Positions 26,161 to 35,739 are shown, counted from the stretch's first letter. The stretch is 64,000 nt of DNA from Umezawaea tangerina (GCF_003002815.1 NZ_PVTF01000004.1:620001-684000), one strand, 5' to 3'. Translations and numbers: made by a program. The notes: generated by a model from the letters alone, not told the origin.

Positions 26161-26179
26161 TTCGGGCTAGGTGGCCTGA
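26161..26179. promoter_or_regulatory. Weak IdeR/DmdR1-like iron box candidate
   Basis: On the minus strand the sequence keeps the outer half-sites of the 19-bp iron box (T-AGG and CC-AA spaced correctly) but differs in the centre. It begins ten bases upstream of the permease start. Iron control of the operon is expected from its function, but this site alone is weak evidence. Confidence 0.3.
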
Positions 26180-26384
26180 GCGCGAGCGACCCACGGAGGT
26201 CCCCGTCCCGCGGACCACGGCAGGAAGTGGAGTGGTTCGCCGCCGATGGGTGATCGGGCTCGTCCTCCCGGAAGAGGACCTACCGTTGCGGGTCAGCGCC
26301 GGATTTCGACCGGACTTCCCCCAGGGGCAGCGCTGTGATGCTGTGCGTTGGGACGACGGGGTGTCAACCTCGGGTGGTCGAGGT

Positions 26385-26418
26385 CACGCCGGTGCGACCG
26401 CTGGGCCGCACCGGCGTG
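26385..26418 (-). terminator. Terminator after the GH71/99-like gene
   Basis: A perfect 12-bp stem (26385-26396 with 26407-26418, loop of 10) starts ten bases beyond the stop codon of the glycoside hydrolase gene. Confidence 0.75.
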
Positions 26419-26427
26419 CTCTTCCCG

Positions 26428-28080
26428 TCAGGCGAAGACCTGCAAGCCGGACAGCTGGCCCGCGGGCCAGCCCGTGTTGGCGGTGAAGGTGACGCGCAGG
26501 TAGCGGGTCGTGGTGCCTGGCAGGGTGATGCTCACCGTGTTGCTACCCGCGGTGAACGTGTACGCGGCCGAGGAGACCAGGGTGGTGAACGCGCCGCCGT
26601 CCGTGCTCCCGCTGACCGACAGGGTCTGCGTCCTGGTGCCCCAGGACGACGGCAGGGTCAGGACGGCACGGCGCGCGTTGGCGGCGCTCCCGAGGTCCAC
26701 CTGGACCCATTGCGGGAAGGCGTTGTTCGCGCTTTCCCAGTAGGTGTCCTGGTTGCCGTCCACGGTGTTGCCGCTGCCGTAGCCCTGGGTCTGGCTGCTC
26801 TGCGCGGTTCCCCTGCCCCTCGCCAGGTCCGACGGCGGCGGCGGGGTACCGCCGACGACGGGCTGGGTGGGACGGACCGGGGTGAGCGCGATCTGCCCCT
26901 TGAGCATCCGCCCGCCGTCCCCGGTGAGGCGGAGGTAGTAGTCGGCGGAGCACGCGGTGCCGTCCTCGTCGAGGGCCAGCATCCCCGAACCGACCGGCAC
27001 GAACGCCTGGGTCTCGGCGGTCTTCGCGATCTGGTTGCCCTCGTTGTACTCGTCGAACATGGAGATGTAGATGCCCTGCGCCCCCAGGCGGACCATGTTG
27101 TAGAACTGCCGCCACATGAAGTCGCCGTGCGCGCGGTGCCTCGCCGGGAGGTCCCCCGGCAGCACACAGGGCTGGTAGTCGATCCCGCGGGCGTTGCACT
27201 CGGCCTGGTCGGGCTGGTTCACGTTGGTGTAGAAGCGATCCGTGTCCGCGACGTTCCCGATCCGACCGACCATCCACGGCGACAGCATGTCGAAGGAGCG
27301 GTAGACGCCCGCGAACCCGGTCCGGGAGTCCTCGGTCTCGGTGCGCCAGTGCGTCGGCACACCGCCGATGACGTAGCAGCCCTGCGCCTTGAACCAGGTG
27401 ATCACGTCCTGGCACGGGCCGGGCGCGAACGGGCGGCCGGGGTCGTTGAACCCGAACCCCCAGATGCAGACGACCGGCTTCCCGTTCTGCCGGGCGTAGG
27501 CGGGGGACGAGACGAGGGCCGACATCTTGGCGGTCCAGTCGGTCTTGATCTCCGACTGCATGTTCGACCAGTTGGTGACGTCGTACATGATGTAGAACTT
27601 GCGGCCGTTGGCCTCGGCGGCGGAGCGGACCTTGACCGCCATCCCGTCGCGGGTCGGGCCCTCGCCGCCGAACGGGTTGAAGCGCTGCAACGCCGCGGTG
27701 TCGCAGTTGTTCTCGCGCATCCAGCGGAAGTGCGTGTCCACGGTCTGCTGGTCGTAGCTGGAGAACAGCGTGGCGGGCTGGCCGTTGCCGAGGTTCTGGT
27801 AGGCCGTGGGGAAACCGCGGGAGTAGTCGCGCATGTCGGGCCACGCGGTGATCGCGGTGTTGGCCGGGGACGGTGCCTGGCCCCAGTTGTCGGCCCAGTG
27901 CCACCAGGCGTTGATCGGCGAACCGTCGCCGGGGGCGGCGAACCAGCCCTGGTAGCCGACGGTGATCTTGCCGACGACGTCGCCGGGCGGACTGGCGGCC
28001 CGCGCGGGTGCGGGGACCACCCCCGCCAGAGCCGACGCCGCCAGGGCCGAACCGAGGAAAGTCCTCCGGGACACAACCAC
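26428..28080 (-). CDS. Secreted glycoside hydrolase family 71/99-like protein with C-terminal F5/8 type C domain
   Basis: The 550-residue protein starts with a twin-arginine signal (SRRTFLGSALAASALAG) and an ARA cleavage region. Residues about 40-400 form a barrel with the GH99/71-like motifs VGYQGWFAAPGDGSPINAWW, ALQRFNPFGGEG, VCIWGFGFNDPGRP and GIYISMFDEYNEG. A Pro-rich linker (PPPPSDLARG) leads to a discoidin/F5-8 type C carbohydrate-binding domain (DGNQDTYWESANNAFPQWVQ) to the end. It probably cleaves mannan-like or fungal-wall glycans outside the cell. GTG 28080 follows GGAG by six bases. It is a single gene flanked by terminators, inserted in the conserved block. Confidence 0.85.
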   Translation of the reverse strand: MVVSRRTFLGSALAASALAGVVPAPARAASPPGDVVGKITVGYQGWFAAPGDGSPINAWWHWADNWGQAPSPANTAITAWPDMRDYSRGFPTAYQNLGNGQPATLFSSYDQQTVDTHFRWMRENNCDTAALQRFNPFGGEGPTRDGMAVKVRSAAEANGRKFYIMYDVTNWSNMQSEIKTDWTAKMSALVSSPAYARQNGKPVVCIWGFGFNDPGRPFAPGPCQDVITWFKAQGCYVIGGVPTHWRTETEDSRTGFAGVYRSFDMLSPWMVGRIGNVADTDRFYTNVNQPDQAECNARGIDYQPCVLPGDLPARHRAHGDFMWRQFYNMVRLGAQGIYISMFDEYNEGNQIAKTAETQAFVPVGSGMLALDEDGTACSADYYLRLTGDGGRMLKGQIALTPVRPTQPVVGGTPPPPSDLARGRGTAQSSQTQGYGSGNTVDGNQDTYWESANNAFPQWVQVDLGSAANARRAVLTLPSSWGTRTQTLSVSGSTDGGAFTTLVSSAAYTFTAGSNTVSITLPGTTTRYLRVTFTANTGWPAGQLSGLQVFA

Positions 28081-28239
28081 CGCGATCTCCTTCGTTGGAG
28101 GTGCTCGCGGACCAGTGTTGCGCAAGAAGTGGGCAGAATCACGCAAAGTATCGACAATGACCGGTGTTCCGGTCGTCGACCTGAAGATGCCCGCCGGACC
28201 GGTGCGGTCGGGCGGGCATCGTCCAGGAGTTCCAGCAGG

Positions 28240-29274
28240 TCAGGTGCGGACGTTCGACGAGACGAGCGCCGCGAGGCGGTCGCCGATCGCGTAGGTCGCA
28301 CCCGGCGACTGGTGGTCGCGCGTCGCCAGGTCGAAGGCCACGGAGGCCTCGATGCGGCGGGCGGACTCGTGCTCGCCGAGGTGGTCGAGCATCAGGGCGA
28401 CCGACAGCACGGCGGCCGTCGGGTCCGCGACGCCCTGGCCCGCGATGTCCGGCGCGCTGCCGTGCACGGGCTCGAACATGCTCGGGTTGCGCCGGGTCAC
28501 GTCGAGGTTGCCGCTGGCCGCGAGGCCGATGCCGCCGGTCACCGCGGCCGCCAGGTCCGTGAGGATGTCGCCGAACAGGTTGTCGGTGACGATCACGTCG
28601 TAGCGGCCGGGGTCGGTGACGAGGTGGATCGTGGCCGCGTCCACGTGCTGGTAGGACACGGTGACCTCCGGGTGCTGGAGGGACACCTCCTCCACCACGC
28701 GCGACCACAGCGACCCCGCGTGGGTCAGCACGTTCGTCTTGTGCACCAGCGTCACGTGCCTGCGCGGCCGGTTCGACGCGCGGGCGAAGGCGTCGCGGAC
28801 CACGCGCTCGACGCCGAACGAGGTGTTGATGCTGACCTCGGTGGCGATCTCGTGCGGGGTGTCCTTGCGCAGCAGGCCGCCGTTGCCCGCGTACAGGCCC
28901 TCGGTGCCCTCGCGCACGACGACCAGGTCGATCTCCGGCGCGTCGGCGAGCGGGCTGCGCACGCCGGGGTAGAGCCGGGCAGGCCGCAGGTTGACGTGGT
29001 GGTCCAGTTCGAAGCGGAGCCGCAGCAGCAGCCCCCGCTCCAGGATCCCGCTGGGCACCGACGGGTCGCCGACCGCGCCGAGCAGGATTCCGTCGTGCTG
29101 GCGCAACTCGCCGAGCACGGACTCGGGCAACAACTCCCCAGTGGAGTGCCAGCGAGCCGCGCCGAGGTCGTAACGCGTGATCTCGGCCGCCGGAACGACC
29201 TCACCGAGCACCTTGAGCGCTTCGGCGATGACCTCGGGCCCGATCCCGTCTCCTGGGATCACTGCGAGCCGCAT
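28240..29274 (-). CDS. leuB: 3-isopropylmalate dehydrogenase
   Basis: LeuB oxidises and decarboxylates 3-isopropylmalate in leucine synthesis. The 344-residue protein has [43 protein letters not shown] and [19 protein letters not shown] 29274 follows GGGAGG by seven bases; an upstream GTG would add two residues. An inverted repeat resembling the leuC operator lies just upstream. Equivalent to Rv2995c. Confidence 0.97.
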   Translation of the reverse strand: MRLAVIPGDGIGPEVIAEALKVLGEVVPAAEITRYDLGAARWHSTGELLPESVLGELRQHDGILLGAVGDPSVPSGILERGLLLRLRFELDHHVNLRPARLYPGVRSPLADAPEIDLVVVREGTEGLYAGNGGLLRKDTPHEIATEVSINTSFGVERVVRDAFARASNRPRRHVTLVHKTNVLTHAGSLWSRVVEEVSLQHPEVTVSYQHVDAATIHLVTDPGRYDVIVTDNLFGDILTDLAAAVTGGIGLAASGNLDVTRRNPSMFEPVHGSAPDIAGQGVADPTAAVLSVALMLDHLGEHESARRIEASVAFDLATRDHQSPGATYAIGDRLAALVSSNVRT

Positions 29275-29294
29275 CCACACACCTCCCAGGTATC

Positions 29295-29313
29295 AGTCCC
29301 AATTGTCGGGACT
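29295..29313. promoter_or_regulatory. Inverted repeat upstream of leuB, similar to the leuC operator
   Basis: AGTCCC (29295-29300) and GGGACT (29308-29313) form a 6-bp inverted repeat with a 7-base spacer, 20 bases before leuB. The TCCC-N7-GGGA core matches the repeat before leuC, suggesting a shared regulator, perhaps the IclR protein at 13728. Confidence 0.45.
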
Positions 29314-29453
29314 TACTTTCCTTTGCGAAAGGCTACCGGCAATCGGGAGCGCAAACGGTTCTCGGCCACACTTTCGTGGTCACTTCTCCCGTACTGCGGG
29401 ACACCTAGACGGTCCATACCACCCGTTCGGGTGTCACCCGCAGTGTCTAACGA

Positions 29454-29489
29454 GACCGGCCGGCCGGGGAAGTCCCCGACCGGCCGGTC
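29454..29489 (-). terminator. Terminator after the S8 peptidase gene
   Basis: A 16-bp stem with one mismatch (29454-29469 with 29474-29489, loop AAGT) lies 20 bases after the peptidase stop codon. Confidence 0.8.
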
Positions 29490-29509
29490 CTCGAATGGAG
29501 CACTACCGA

Positions 29510-32500
29510 CTAGTAACCCGAGCCACCCGAGCCGCGCACCTTCACGACGGAGACCTTCTCGCCGGTCGCGTTGTGGTGGTTGAGCACGAGCAGGCTGTCC
29601 GCCTTGTCCTTGGCCAGGGCCGCGGTGTCGCGGTTGACCACGAGCGCGGTGCCGGGCTTGGCCACGTACGACAGCGCGGCGTCACCGCCACCCTGCACGG
29701 ACAGACCCGGCTTGAGCGGGTCGAACGAGAACGAGCCGGGGATCGAGTCGATCAGGCCGTTCGTCGTGCCCGGCGCGACGTACAGACCCGCGACGCCGAC
29801 CTGGTAGGACACCCGCGAGGTGTCCTTGGTCGGGTCGAGGCCCAGCGCCGTGAGCAGCACCGGCAGGACGACGACGTTGGTGTCGAACAGGTTCGTGTCC
29901 ACGTCGCCGAACTGGCCGTTGAGGCCCTGGATGTCGACGGTCGCGCCGCTGGCGAGGTCCACCGTGGTGGCGACCATCAGGTCCGTGTCGGTCAGCTTGG
30001 TCGCGAACGTCTCGAAGTCCGGCACCCCGTCACCGGTGGTGTCGATGTCGACGAACGGGGTCGTGTTGCTGCCGATGTTGTACCAGTTGCTCCAGGTCGC
30101 CACGCCGAACGCGAGCAGCGACTCCTCGGGCACGCCCTGCGCCTTGGCCAGCGGCGCGGTGGACGCGGCGCCGACGTAGCGGAGGTCACCGCCCTTGGCC
30201 GTGCCGTTCACGGTGCAGTTCTCGGTGACCTTCTTGCCGCACTCCTTGAGCTTGGGCGAGGTGCCCTGCAGCTCCAGGACGCTGATCAGCGAGCGGTAGG
30301 CCTGCGAACCGGTGCCCTGGTTGACGCCCTTGCCCTTGAGGTTCAGGACGGCCTGCTTGTCCTTGCCCTTGAACTGGACGCTCTCCGCGGTCGTGATCTT
30401 CGCGACCGGCTTCGGGGCCGAGTAGACCGGCACCCGCAGCGGGACCGTCGCGCCGGACTTCGGCGTGAAGACCACGCGACCGGACGCGTCGGCCAGGAAC
30501 TGGCGCGGCACGTCGAGCTGCAGCGGGTCGACGGTGGAGTCCATCGTCTTGCGCAGCGCGGCCGGGTTGTCGATCTTCAGGGTCACCTTGACCTTGGCGA
30601 CGCCGCGGGGGCTGATCTTCACCGAGCCCGAGGAGAGCTGGTAGCTCACACCGGGGATGGAGGTGATGGCCTCGTAGCCCGCCGAGTACTCGACCCACTT
30701 GGCGCTCTTGTTGACCAGCTTGACGGTCTTGCTGAGCGACACCGGACCGCCGACCTCGACGGTGCCGAAGGAGACGCTCACGTTGCCCGGGTCGTCCTGG
30801 ACCATCGCGAGGACCTGGTTGTCCAGGGCCGCCTTGCCGTCGATCCGGCCGGAACCGACGCGGTTGGGCGCGTAGGTCTTGCCGTTCTCCTTCACGTCGG
30901 CGCTGGCGCTGTTCATGATGTCGGCCTTGACCTCTTCGGTCGTCCAGTCCGGGTGCGCCTCGCGGACCAGGGCGGAGATGCCCGAGGTGTGCGGGGCGGC
31001 CATCGAGGTGCCGGAGATGACCAGGGTGCCGTTGCCGGAGCCGACCAGCGCCGAGGCGATGGTGTCACCGGGGGCGGCGATGTCCGGCTTCACGACCGGG
31101 CCGCGCACACCACGGGAGGTGAACGAGCTCGGGGTGTCGCTGATGGACTGGTCGTAGGTCGGGGTCGAGGTGCGCAGGCTGCCCGCCAGGCGGACCTCCA
31201 GCGTGCCCGCGTTCAGCGCCGGGCGGACCGCCGCGGTGGCCGTGCCGGTGAACTGGAAGACCGGGATGGTCGCGTTGCCCGCGATGCCAGCGTTGAAGTT
31301 CTCCAGGCTGGACGAGAACAGCGCGCCGACCGCGCCGGCGGCCTGGGCGTTGTTCGTGCGCGCCGCGGAACCGCAGCGGCGGGTGGCGTCGACGTCGTCC
31401 CACTCCAGCCAGGCGAACTTGCCCGCGACGGCGGCCTTGTCGGCGGCCGAGAACGGCAGGCAGCCGTCGAGGTTCGCCGGGTCGGTCAGCTTCACGGCGG
31501 GCTTGGTGAGGTCGAGCGTCGGGTAGCCGGTGTAGTTCTGGCTGTACTGGCCGGGCTTGACGCCCGCCGCGGCCGCGGGGGCCTTGACCTCGGCGCCGTC
31601 GCGCAGCACGTAGGAGTCGCGGACCGAGGCGACGGTCAGGGCCTCGGGCGAGGAGCCCGGCGAGCCGCCGATGTCGTACAGGTCGCCGCCGTTGCCCGCG
31701 GAGAACACGGTCAGCACGTTCTTCTTGTTGAGCTTCTTCACGAAGAGGCTGTCGGGGTCGTCCGGTGCGCCGTAGTCCTGGCCCAGCGACAGGTTGACCA
31801 CGTCGAGGTGGTCGGAGAAGTCGCCGTCGCCGTCGGGGTCGAGCGCCCAGTCGAGCGCCACCGACGTCACGTTGGTCGAACCCTCGCAGCCGAACACCTT
31901 CAGCGCGTACAGGAGCGCCTTCGGGGCCGTGCCGGGGCCGATCTTCATGGCGTTGAGCGCCTCGGGCGTGAGCTTGGTGTAGTCGCCCTTGAACGTCGTG
32001 CCGTCGGCGTTGACGCCGAAGCCCGCCGTCGTGCCCGCGACGTGCGAGCCGTGGCTGTTGCAGTCGATCGGGTTCGGGTCCGGCTTCGGCGTGTTGATCG
32101 CCGGGTCGTCGCTGGCGCCGTCGTAGCCGTTGCCGACGAAGTCCGTGCCGCCGACGACCTTGGCCGTCGGGAAGTACGACGGGTCGACCTTGGTCTCGTC
32201 GATCGCCTCGAACGCCGCGGGCGTGCCGGGGCCGCCGAAGTCGGCGTGGGTGTAGTCGATGCCGGTGTCGATGATGCCGACCCGGACGTTCTCACCCAGC
32301 TTGCCGTACTGCTGCCACGCCTTGATGGTGTTGGTCAGCTGCACCGCGTTCGAGTTGGTGCGGGTCTTCGGGACGACCGCGCGGACGGACTTCACGTCCG
32401 GGCGGTCCGCCAGCTCGCGGACCTTCGCGGCGTCGGCGGTGACGATCACACCGGGGACGCCGTTCGTGGTCCGGGAGACCTCCTTGGTGGAGGAGTCGGT

Positions 32501-32851
32501 GCTCTTGAGCTGGCCGACGACCTGGTCGGTGACCTTGGTCGTGTCGCTCTTGGTCACCTTGGCGGCCTGCTTGGCCTGCTCCTTGGTGGCGCCCTGGCTG
32601 GTCTTCTCGTCATAGGTGTCGACGGCGGGCTTCGCCTCGAGCTCGACGAACGCGGTGACCTTGCCGGAGGTCGCCTTCAGCCGAGGCGAGACCTTCAGCT
32701 GCAGGGAAGCGGCCGGTAGACCCTTCGCGGCGGCGACGGAGTCCGCCTTCGGGTCGTCTGCGGCGACCGCGGAGCCCGCGGTGGCGCCGACTACCAGGAT
32801 CGCGGCGAGCACGGGGCCCGCTGACCTGGCGAGAATGCGAGTTCGACTCAC
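29510..32851 (-). CDS. Secreted S8 family serine peptidase (subtilisin-like), large
   Basis: The 1113-residue exported protease has a signal peptide (ILARSAGPVLAAILVVGATAGSAVA region) and an inhibitor-I9-like propeptide to about residue 170. The split subtilase domain carries Asp in GIIDTGIDYTHADF, His in NSHGSHVAGTTAGF and Ser in SGTSMAAPHTSG. A protease-associated insert lies between His and Ser (about 410-570), and a long C-terminal Ig-like region of about 450 residues follows. It is predicted to act on extracellular protein. GTG 32851 is chosen because GGGG lies six bases upstream; a TTG at 32863 would add four residues. It stands alone between leuB and serA and is absent from the mycobacterial block. 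Confidence 0.93.
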   Translation of the reverse strand: MSRTRILARSAGPVLAAILVVGATAGSAVAADDPKADSVAAAKGLPAASLQLKVSPRLKATSGKVTAFVELEAKPAVDTYDEKTSQGATKEQAKQAAKVTKSDTTKVTDQVVGQLKSTDSSTKEVSRTTNGVPGVIVTADAAKVRELADRPDVKSVRAVVPKTRTNSNAVQLTNTIKAWQQYGKLGENVRVGIIDTGIDYTHADFGGPGTPAAFEAIDETKVDPSYFPTAKVVGGTDFVGNGYDGASDDPAINTPKPDPNPIDCNSHGSHVAGTTAGFGVNADGTTFKGDYTKLTPEALNAMKIGPGTAPKALLYALKVFGCEGSTNVTSVALDWALDPDGDGDFSDHLDVVNLSLGQDYGAPDDPDSLFVKKLNKKNVLTVFSAGNGGDLYDIGGSPGSSPEALTVASVRDSYVLRDGAEVKAPAAAAGVKPGQYSQNYTGYPTLDLTKPAVKLTDPANLDGCLPFSAADKAAVAGKFAWLEWDDVDATRRCGSAARTNNAQAAGAVGALFSSSLENFNAGIAGNATIPVFQFTGTATAAVRPALNAGTLEVRLAGSLRTSTPTYDQSISDTPSSFTSRGVRGPVVKPDIAAPGDTIASALVGSGNGTLVISGTSMAAPHTSGISALVREAHPDWTTEEVKADIMNSASADVKENGKTYAPNRVGSGRIDGKAALDNQVLAMVQDDPGNVSVSFGTVEVGGPVSLSKTVKLVNKSAKWVEYSAGYEAITSIPGVSYQLSSGSVKISPRGVAKVKVTLKIDNPAALRKTMDSTVDPLQLDVPRQFLADASGRVVFTPKSGATVPLRVPVYSAPKPVAKITTAESVQFKGKDKQAVLNLKGKGVNQGTGSQAYRSLISVLELQGTSPKLKECGKKVTENCTVNGTAKGGDLRYVGAASTAPLAKAQGVPEESLLAFGVATWSNWYNIGSNTTPFVDIDTTGDGVPDFETFATKLTDTDLMVATTVDLASGATVDIQGLNGQFGDVDTNLFDTNVVVLPVLLTALGLDPTKDTSRVSYQVGVAGLYVAPGTTNGLIDSIPGSFSFDPLKPGLSVQGGGDAALSYVAKPGTALVVNRDTAALAKDKADSLLVLNHHNATGEKVSVVKVRGSGGSGY

Positions 32852-33094
32852 AACATGCCCCAACCGAGGCCGGATACGACCGCGCGGGCAGAGGGGGAGA
32901 AACCGGTAGGGACTGCTCGCGGGGGTGCCGTGCCCTCTACGGCACCTCGGTCAACCTCGTTGGGGGGAATTTAATCGGTCAACATCGCCGGGATATTACT
33001 CCGAACGAGTGACGGCACCCACAGAATTGCTTACCAGATGTCAACTGTCACACGTCCGGGCGCAAGCGCGATATACCTGGTCAAGCGAACTGGC

Positions 33095-33130
33095 TCCAGG
33101 GGGCGTTCCGGGGCCGGAACGCCCCCTGGA
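33095..33130 (-). terminator. Terminator after serA
   Basis: A perfect 15-bp stem (33095-33109 with 33116-33130, 6-base loop) ends seven bases from the serA stop codon. Confidence 0.85.
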
Positions 33131-33136
33131 CCGTCA

Positions 33137-34732
33137 CTACTCGAAGCTGACCGAGCCGACCTTGTGCGCGCCCACCGAGGCGCCGATCGGGTCCAGCACC
33201 TGGGTGTCGACCTGGCGGTCCACCCGCAGCAGCATGAACGCGTCCGAGCCGTCCGTGGTCTGGCTGATCTGCGCGGCCTCCACGTTCACGCCCGCCTCGC
33301 CCAGCAGCGTGCCGACGGTGCCCATGACGCCGGGGCGGTCCGGGTACTCCAGCAGCAGCACGGTGCCCTCGGCGCGCAGGTCGAAGCTGCGGCCGTTGAT
33401 GCCCACGATCTTCTCGACCTGGTCGAGACCGGTGAGCGTGCCGGACACCGAGAGCACGGTGCCGTCGACCTGCACCGCGCGCACCGTGACGAGGCTGCGG
33501 TGGTTCGCGCTCTCCGGCTCCTTCACCAGCTCGACCGCGACGCCCAGCGACGACGCCAGGTTCGGGGCGTTGACGAAGGTGACCTGCTCCTCGACGACGC
33601 TGGAGAACACACCGCGCAGCGCGGCCAGCGGCAGCACGGCGACGTCCTCGTTGGACAGCTCGCCGCGCACCTCGACGGCGACCGAGCGGGGCGCCTTGGT
33701 CGACAGCGCGGCCAGCACGGTGCCGAGCTTCTGCACCAGCGGCAGGTACGGGCGGACCTCCTCGCCCACGACGCCACCGCCCTGGACGTTCACGGCGTCC
33801 GGCACGAAGTCGCCCTGCAGCGCCAGCAGCACCGAGCGCGCGACGTCCGTGCCCGCGCGGTCCTGCGCCTCGGTCGTGGACGCGCCCAGGTGCGGGGTCA
33901 CGACGATGTTCGGCACGCCGAACAGCGGGCTCTCGGTGGTCGGCTCGGTGGAGAACACGTCGATGCCCGCACCGCCGACCTGGCCCTCGCGCACCGCGTC
34001 GGCCAGCGCCTGCTCGTCCACCAGACCACCGCGGGCGGCGTTCACGACGATCACACCGCGCTTCGCCTTCGCCAGCTGGTCGGCACCGATGAGCCCCTTG
34101 GTCTCAGGCGTCTTCGGCAGGTGGATGGAGATCGCGTCCGAACGCTCCAGCAGCTCCTCCAGCGTGACGAGCTCGATGCCGAGCTGCGCCGCGCGCGCCG
34201 CGGAGACGTACGGGTCGTAGGCGATCAGGTTCACGCCGAACGCCGCGACACGGGCCGCGAACAGCTGCCCGATCTTGCCGAGGCCGACGACGCCCACCGT
34301 CTTGCCGTTGAGCTCGATGCCGTTGAAGGAACTGCGCTTCCACGTCCCCGCCTGCAACGTGGCGTGGGCCGCGGGCACCTGGCGGGCGACCGACAGCAGG
34401 AGGGCCACGGCGTGCTCGGCGGCCGACACGATGTTCGACGTGGGCGCGTTGACCACCATGACACCGCGGGCGGTGGAGGCGGGCACGTCGACGTTGTCGA
34501 GACCGACACCGGCGCGCGCGACGACCTTCAACCTCGTGCTCGCGGCGAGCACCTCCGCGTCCACCTTCGTGGCGGAGCGCACCAGCAGCGCGTCGGCGTC
34601 GGCAACGGCTTCGAGCAGCGCGGGACGGTCGGTGCCATCGACATGGCGCACCTCGATCCCGTCACCGAAAACGTCGAGCACCGAGGGGGCCAGCTTCTCG
34701 GCGATCAGGACAACAGGTCGGCTCGTGCTCAC
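33137..34732 (-). CDS. serA: D-3-phosphoglycerate dehydrogenase
   Basis: SerA makes 3-phosphohydroxypyruvate, the first step to serine. The 531-residue long form has the substrate domain (VVARAGVGLDNVDVPAS) and the NAD domain (VGVVGLGKIGQLFAARVAAFG). The catalytic Arg-Glu-His set appears in NAARGGLVDEQAL, DVFSTEPTTE and TPHLGASTTEAQDRAG. An ASB intervening domain and a C-terminal ACT domain (VLLLEYPDRPGVMGTVGTLL) follow, as in the M. tuberculosis enzyme feedback-inhibited by serine. GTG 34732 has GGAG about nine bases upstream. Equivalent to Rv2996c. Confidence 0.96.
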   Translation of the reverse strand: MSTSRPVVLIAEKLAPSVLDVFGDGIEVRHVDGTDRPALLEAVADADALLVRSATKVDAEVLAASTRLKVVARAGVGLDNVDVPASTARGVMVVNAPTSNIVSAAEHAVALLLSVARQVPAAHATLQAGTWKRSSFNGIELNGKTVGVVGLGKIGQLFAARVAAFGVNLIAYDPYVSAARAAQLGIELVTLEELLERSDAISIHLPKTPETKGLIGADQLAKAKRGVIVVNAARGGLVDEQALADAVREGQVGGAGIDVFSTEPTTESPLFGVPNIVVTPHLGASTTEAQDRAGTDVARSVLLALQGDFVPDAVNVQGGGVVGEEVRPYLPLVQKLGTVLAALSTKAPRSVAVEVRGELSNEDVAVLPLAALRGVFSSVVEEQVTFVNAPNLASSLGVAVELVKEPESANHRSLVTVRAVQVDGTVLSVSGTLTGLDQVEKIVGINGRSFDLRAEGTVLLLEYPDRPGVMGTVGTLLGEAGVNVEAAQISQTTDGSDAFMLLRVDRQVDTQVLDPIGASVGAHKVGSVSFE

Positions 34733-34940
34733 GGACGTTGCTCCCAGGGCATCGGGGATCAGATGGGGAGCGCGGGCCACGGCCGGATGGGCGCCGTCGG
34801 CAGCCGCGCCGACCGGCCACGGCAATGTGTCCGGACTGTTAACGAGTCTAGTCAGCGAGGTCTCGGGAGCCGACGTCGGGTGTCCCACCTCACCAGGGGA
34901 TTCACCAGTACGGGTGTCCCGGTGACCTGCGGTCTCATGG

Positions 34941-35048
34941 TGTGGGAGGGGTGGGGTGGAGGGTTCGGGGGTGGGGGGTTGGAGGTTCGGGGTGGGGGTG
35001 GATTTGGGGGGTGGGTTGGGGATTTTTGGGGGGATTTTTTTGGGGGGC
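34941..35048 (+). repeat. G-run tract with quadruplex-forming potential
   Basis: About thirteen runs of three to six G on the plus strand (such as GGGGGTGGGGGGTTGG) are interspersed with T-rich spacers (GGGATTTTTGGGGGGATTTT). The tract ends 18 bases before hairpin copy C. Such tracts can fold as G-quadruplexes; nothing shows a role here. Confidence 0.6.
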
Positions 35049-35066
35049 ACCCCGGTCGCCGAGTGT

Positions 35067-35129
35067 TCTATGCCCACTCCTGTTTGTCAAGACGATAGGG
35101 CTGTCTTGACAAACAGGAGTGGGCATAGA
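35067..35129. repeat. Long perfect hairpin, copy C
   Basis: A 27-bp perfect stem (35067-35093 with 35103-35129) with loop GATAGGGCT. The foot of the stem (CTATGCCCAC) is shared with copy A, but the middle (TCCTGTTTG side) is different and is matched by compensating bases on the other arm. Confidence 0.9.
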
Positions 35130-35173
35130 GGTGGCTTCTCGGCGGGGTGCGTGGGGGGAGTGTGGGTGGGGAG

Positions 35174-35370
35174 GGCATCCGACGCTCCGCGACGGACACT
35201 GCATCCTCGGCTGCGCCGTCGGACAGGGCTCTAGGCGCTCCGCGCCGGATGCGGGGTGGCGGGCTGCGCCCGGTGGGGGATCCTCGCTGCGCGTCGGACT
35301 GGGCATCCTTGCTGCGCGGCGGACAAGGCTCTAGGCGCTCCGCGCCGGATGGGGGTGGCGGGCTGCGCCC
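35174..35370. repeat. Array of short palindromic units, copy C
   Basis: Units such as GGCTCTAGGCGCTCCGCGCC and GGCGGGCTGCGCCC occur twice, with GCATCCT-GCTGCGC-GGAC units between. It is the longest array in the window and includes an internal duplication of about 100 bases. Confidence 0.75.
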
Positions 35371-35472
35371 TACGTTGGGTTGGTGTGTTTGGTTTCGCTG
35401 TTGGGTGGGGGCGTTCGTGCTGCGTGTTGGCAAAGCGTCCTGGGCTTTGCCCTCTGACGAAGCGGTTGGTGG

Positions 35473-35739
35473 TTACCAGGGTTCGTCGAATTCGCCGTCT
35501 TTGGCGCCGAGGATGAAGGCGTCCCATTCGGCGGGGGTGAAGACGAGGACTGGGCCTTCTGGGTGGGCGGAGTTGCGCATGGCTACGTAGGTGATGCCGT
35601 CGGTGTGTTCGACGAAGGCGATCTCGACGTGTTCGCCGTCGGGGTCGCCCTCGTCGCCGCGCTGCCACTGGGCGGCGGTCAGGTCGAGGTTGCCGCGCAC
35701 GTGCGCCTTGTCGTCGTAGATCGGCGCGCTTTCCGTCAT
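35473..35739 (-). CDS. DUF397 protein
   Basis: The 88-residue product contains the DUF397 core VEIAFVEHTDGITYVAMRNS followed by PEGPVLVFTPAEWDAFILGA and DGEFD. DUF397 proteins are small acidic actinobacterial proteins, usually next to an XRE-family helix-turn-helix gene and sometimes acting as its antagonist. No such partner is adjacent here. ATG 35739 has GGGG too close to be a good ribosome site, but TATACC ends seven bases upstream, so the mRNA may be leaderless. Confidence 0.85.
   Translation of the reverse strand: MTESAPIYDDKAHVRGNLDLTAAQWQRGDEGDPDGEHVEIAFVEHTDGITYVAMRNSAHPEGPVLVFTPAEWDAFILGAKDGEFDEPW

Larger units (their letters stand above)
34733..35472. other. 740-base gap with a G-run tract and repeat copy C, no gene supported
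   Basis: Bases 34733-34930 are the serA upstream region. They are followed by a G-run tract (34941-35048), the long hairpin copy C (35067-35129) and its palindromic array (35174-35370). Open frames crossing it contain the repeats and have no start signals. Confidence 0.65.

Noticed and set aside
26161-26179. Strong claim of an IdeR operator for the siderophore operon
   Set aside because: Only the outer half-sites fit; kept as a low-confidence feature, not as a finding.
29177-32719. A 1180-codon open frame opposite leuB and the S8 peptidase
   Set aside because: Antisense shadow rich in Arg, Val and Leu; the opposite strand carries complete catalytic motifs.
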